From: Wolinella sp052173415
Lineage (GTDB): Bacteria > Campylobacterota > Campylobacteria > Campylobacterales > Helicobacteraceae
DNA length: 14,315 nt
NCBI GenBank assembly: GCA_052173415.1
Contig: JBQMYQ010000042.1
Span: 1 to 14,315, forward strand
Direction: 5' to 3'
Part shown: piece by piece, positions 14,054-14,315 of the stretch
Numbering within the stretch: position 1 is the stretch's first letter
How the letters are laid out: every line of letters begins with the position of its first letter
Notes under the pieces: model-generated
The model's database searches: none
Told to the model about the DNA's origin: nothing
The model's input: the letters and a program-made list of their open reading frames with translations, nothing else
Translations under genes and position numbers: made by a program

Positions 14054-14315
14054 TGCCATCTTACGCAGAGAGAGGGTCGGAATCTAGACGTTTGCTCTAT
14101 GATACTGTAAAGATTCTTAAACGACTAGACTAGGTGGATTGAATGCGTTTGGGTTGTTTGCCTACCGGCGGGGAATATCCGTGCGAGAAGTAGAAAGGGC
14201 GAGGAATCGAGTAGGGAATCCGCAGGGAATCGGAGCGAGAATCCTTGGGGAAATCCAAACGGGAATCGGGGGCTTGAAACAAAAACCAAACAAAGTAAAG
14301 AATCATGTGTGTGTG
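14054..14315. other. Non-coding segment rich in GGGAATC-like words
   Basis: No gene is supported here on either strand. Bases 14171-14267 contain seven related words: GGGAATA, GAGGAATC, three exact GGGAATC (14214, 14225, 14261), GAGAATC and GGGGAAATC, all on the plus strand and irregularly spaced by about 10-30 bp. A purine-rich bias accompanies them. It may be a decayed gene, since GGAATC is common in coding strands of this window, or a clustered motif site. Confidence 0.5.
14306..14315. repeat. (TG)5 dinucleotide run at the window edge
   Basis: Five TG units run to the last base. The true length is unknown because the window ends inside it; longer runs of this kind can be slippage sites. 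Confidence 0.5.

Overview
The window most likely comes from a Campylobacterota chromosome, probably Helicobacter or a close relative. The evidence is the short PurL, the PEP synthase and small beta-barrel outer-membrane protein of the kinds found there, promoters dominated by the -10 box, a pseudopilin with an Ala-Phe processing site, and a long G/C homopolymer of the kind these bacteria use for phase variation. This placement is inferred from sequence character, not from a search.

Left end (1-1500): a large imperfect palindrome (4-93), whose core looks like a CRISPR repeat, is followed by a broken minus-strand gene (216-1446). That gene encoded a Csx1/Csm6-like CARF-HEPN ribonuclease, the type III CRISPR accessory nuclease activated by cyclic oligoadenylate. 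It is split by one in-frame TAA and one single-base frameshift in an A5 run. No other cas gene is visible.

1544-5470: a tRNA-Met(CAT) gene with a good promoter is followed by a compact cassette: a minus-strand PchR-like AraC regulator, a divergent TonB-dependent outer-membrane receptor, and a cytoplasmic alpha/beta hydrolase 9 bp downstream of the receptor. The layout suggests regulated uptake of an iron chelate or other ligand, with intracellular processing by the hydrolase. The regulator's stop codon lies inside the tRNA 3' end, so the cassette may abut an integration site.

5569-8179: purL (FGAM synthase, purine synthesis) on the minus strand, overlapping a small unrecognised, possibly exported protein. 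8317-12655: plus-strand ppsA (PEP synthase), followed 25 bp later by an inner-membrane phosphoglycerol-transferase-like protein of the LtaS/MdoB fold. 12786-13388: a small outer-membrane beta-barrel protein.

13529-14315: a minus-strand type IV pilin-like gene interrupted by an in-frame TGA, with a C10 tract (G10 on its coding strand) in its presumed promoter. A non-coding segment rich in GGGAATC-like words follows, and the window ends in (TG)5. The heptamer GGGAATC/GATTCCC is strikingly frequent across the window (at least 35 copies by eye) but absent from the csx1-like gene, which fits foreign origin for that gene.
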